DNA of 64,000 nucleotides from Bacteroidota bacterium. Its GTDB lineage: Bacteria; Bacteroidota; Bacteroidia; Chitinophagales; Saprospiraceae. Positions 62,293 to 64,000 of this stretch are shown piece after piece. The stretch lies in contig JAKOVW010000062.1 in assembly GCA_029781865.1 (NCBI GenBank), positions 24,582 through 88,581 on the forward strand, in the 5' to 3' direction. The translations under genes were made by a program, and so were the position numbers. The notes under the pieces are model-generated. The model was given only the letters and a program-made list of their open reading frames with translations, ran no database searches and had not been told where the DNA came from. Each line of letters starts with the position of its first letter. Within the stretch, counting starts at the first letter, position 1.

Positions 62293-64000
62293 ATGAAAAA
62301 TATAAAAATAAGCACCGTTTGGTGCCATATACAAATAGGAGCCCCAATTACATTAGAACAGTACGTTGAAGCGATTCAAGATGGCGCATTTAAAGAATCA
62401 ATTGAAAAGCTAAGAGAGAAGATAAAATCAGGTCTGCCAAAAGAAGCAGATCAGATCAAACGGAATCTTAAGGCAGTTTTACCACATGGAATATTTGCCT
62501 CGCGGGCAGGTAATACTCCACCTACAGAATACTCACAATTGTTGGCGATTGACATCGACCATTTAAAGGATCAAAATATCAATGCAGAAGTTTTTAAACG
62601 TCGACTTTCATTTGATCCACATATCATTTGTGCGCTGTTAACTTGTTCCGGAGATGGCATGGTGTTATGGATTAAACATTCCGGTGACGTTTCACGACAT
62701 TCAGAAGCTGTAGATCAGGTGTGCGACTATGTTGAGTACAACTATCAAGTTGATATTGACAGGAAAGTATCGAAAGGTATTAATAACCAAAGATTTTGCT
62801 CCTATGATCCTGATGCATATGTCAATTGGGATGCTATTGAATTTGACCTTCTACCTAAATCAGTATATGATTTGATCCAGGATCAGAGGAAATTTACTGA
62901 TCAAAAAGAGAAATTCGAACCTGGAAACCGGAATCAATGGTTATTCTTGTTTGCCAACAATTGCAACCGGACAGGTATCTCAAAATCAGATCTATTAGTT
63001 TATGCCAATCGGTATCTTCAGTCTAAGGATTTTGAAATGGAAGAGATTTCCAGGACGGTCAATTCAGCTTATAAAAATGAAATACCTGAGCTTGAAGACC
63101 TTGGTCCAGTAATTCCGGAACTTTTTGAACCAATTCCAGCAACAGAAATGGCAAACGGCAAGAACGGCAAAGACGGCAACGTGGCAATTTCACACAAAAA
63201 GGTGCTTGATTTTAAATCTGCTCCTACTTTCCCTAGTTCCCTATTCGATAACCTGCCGGAATTACTAAAAAAGGCAGCAGCCACTGGGGAAACTCAAATC
63301 GAACAAGATCTGGCTGTGCTTGCTGCAATTACCGGTGTTTCAAGTTTACTACCCAACCTGGAGCTATTTTATGATCACATTCATTATCCGAATATATTCA
63401 CGATGATCCTGGCTAACGCAGGAGAAGGCAAATCAAAGGTCAGCAATGTTATTAAAATGTTTGATCCTTTGCATTTAAAAATGGTATCCGAATGCAGTAA
63501 ACTCAAAGCAAGATACAAAGCAGCCAAAAAAGAATTCGAAAATTGCGATGATTGCACGAAGGCACCGGAGAGTCCGTCTTGCAAAGGGATCTATGTGCCT
63601 GAGGATATCACCCATGCTGCCTTATTGGATAAGCTGGCATCCAAATCCCAACATAACCTATTTTTTAGTACAGAGATAGACTCCGTAAACCGAACAATGG
63701 GTAATGAGACATTCAATAAAACTGATCTCTTTAGAAAAGCTTTCCATCATGAACCAATTAGTCATTCCCGTAGAGCTGATGATCTGGAGATTCACATCCC
63801 GGAGCCTAAACTCTCGATCTTGATAACTGGGACGCCAGGCACAATTAATGGTATGGTGAAAGGGGTAGAAGACGGTACGGCTTCCAGGTTTATTTATTAT
63901 GGATTTGCAAGTAGCGGATTGATTTGGAAATCGCAGCAATCTGAAGCTAAAGTAAAGGCTGACAGTGAAATTTCTAAACTATCAAAATCAGTTGAGGAAC
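62293..64000 (+). CDS. VirE-N/DUF3987 primase-helicase-like protein, 3' end outside window
   Basis: ATG 62293; the frame is open to the right edge (569 codons visible). N-terminal BT4734/VirE-N domain: TVWCHIQIGAPITLEQYVEA, LLAIDIDHLKDQNINAE, CALLTCSGDGMVLWIKHS, NNQRFCSYDPDAYVN. A PriCT-like helical segment follows at about 200-260 (GNRNQWLFLFANNCNRTGIS). The DUF3987 domain starts at about 315 with a Walker-A-like ANAGEGKSKV (about 375-384) and continues with FFSTEIDSVNRTMGNE and SILITGTPGTIN. Such proteins are standard in Bacteroidota integrative elements and are thought to act in element replication. Function inferred from domains. Confidence 0.9.
   Translation, partial: MKNIKISTVWCHIQIGAPITLEQYVEAIQDGAFKESIEKLREKIKSGLPKEADQIKRNLKAVLPHGIFASRAGNTPPTEYSQLLAIDIDHLKDQNINAEVFKRRLSFDPHIICALLTCSGDGMVLWIKHSGDVSRHSEAVDQVCDYVEYNYQVDIDRKVSKGINNQRFCSYDPDAYVNWDAIEFDLLPKSVYDLIQDQRKFTDQKEKFEPGNRNQWLFLFANNCNRTGISKSDLLVYANRYLQSKDFEMEEISRTVNSAYKNEIPELEDLGPVIPELFEPIPATEMANGKNGKDGNVAISHKKVLDFKSAPTFPSSLFDNLPELLKKAAATGETQIEQDLAVLAAITGVSSLLPNLELFYDHIHYPNIFTMILANAGEGKSKVSNVIKMFDPLHLKMVSECSKLKARYKAAKKEFENCDDCTKAPESPSCKGIYVPEDITHAALLDKLASKSQHNLFFSTEIDSVNRTMGNETFNKTDLFRKAFHHEPISHSRRADDLEIHIPEPKLSILITGTPGTINGMVKGVEDGTASRFIYYGFASSGLIWKSQQSEAKVKADSEISKLSKSVEE

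Overview
The window is a stretch of a Bacteroidota chromosome. The gene set and style fit the Saprospiria/Saprospiraceae, but the exact lineage cannot be fixed from sequence alone. Evidence for the phylum: several secreted proteins with type IX secretion system (T9SS) type A C-terminal sorting domains, a gingipain-like PorU2 peptidase, a PD40/OmpA-like PorE-type protein, DUF2851, LytS/LytTR propeller-type regulators, TAnnTTTG-type promoter elements, little Shine-Dalgarno signal, and AT-rich DNA.

Layout. (1) 1-2 kb: the end of a membrane TPR protein and a DinB/DUF1572 protein. (2) 2-5.4 kb: mfd on the minus strand, followed by about 1.4 kb of non-coding DNA that is a degenerate satellite with a 165-170 bp period, alternating as 330 bp dimers, up to a GHMP kinase. 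(3) 7.9-23.2 kb, all minus strand: a PorE-like protein, a 2-oxoacid dehydrogenase E2, cinA, a Wzi/RemB-like outer-membrane protein, lpxK, an OMP barrel, a DUF2851 gene broken by an in-frame TGA, folA, and the rod-shape set mrdA-mreD-mreC-mreB. (4) 23.6-30.5 kb: a catalytically dead M16 homologue, dnaN, nadD, an array of small hairpin repeats, a T9SS cargo protein, rsmG and a GT2 glycosyltransferase. (5) 30.6-35.6 kb: porU2. (6) 35.7-43.4 kb: a surface-polysaccharide locus with an alpha/alpha-toroid protein facing a five-gene overlapping operon (formyltransferase, flippase, asparagine-synthase-like amidotransferase, two glycosyltransferases). (7) 43.4-43.9 kb: a ParE/RelE toxin-antitoxin pair whose antitoxin is only 59 residues. 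(8) 44.2-50.7 kb: a LytS-type sensor kinase and LytTR regulator, a 39-residue membrane peptide, a bacterial GRAS-family methyltransferase and an overlapping HisC-like aminotransferase. (9) 50.9-58.7 kb: four consecutive genes for secreted or outer-membrane proteins, three of them preceded by near-identical ~200 bp regulatory segments. (10) 59.04 kb to the right edge: the left end of an integrative element. It has a displaced tRNA 3' fragment, candidate integrase sites, a tyrosine integrase, small HTH proteins and a VirE-N/DUF3987 primase-helicase cut by the window edge.

How the genes work together: much of the window serves the cell envelope (elongasome, lipid A kinase, T9SS parts and cargo, surface glycan), mixed with DNA metabolism and repair (mfd, dnaN, cinA, rsmG). 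The least explained parts are the 165-170 bp satellite, the duplicated leader segments of the secreted-protein array, the GRAS-methyltransferase/aminotransferase pair, and the G-rich low-complexity repeats that supply the stop codons of the genes they follow.
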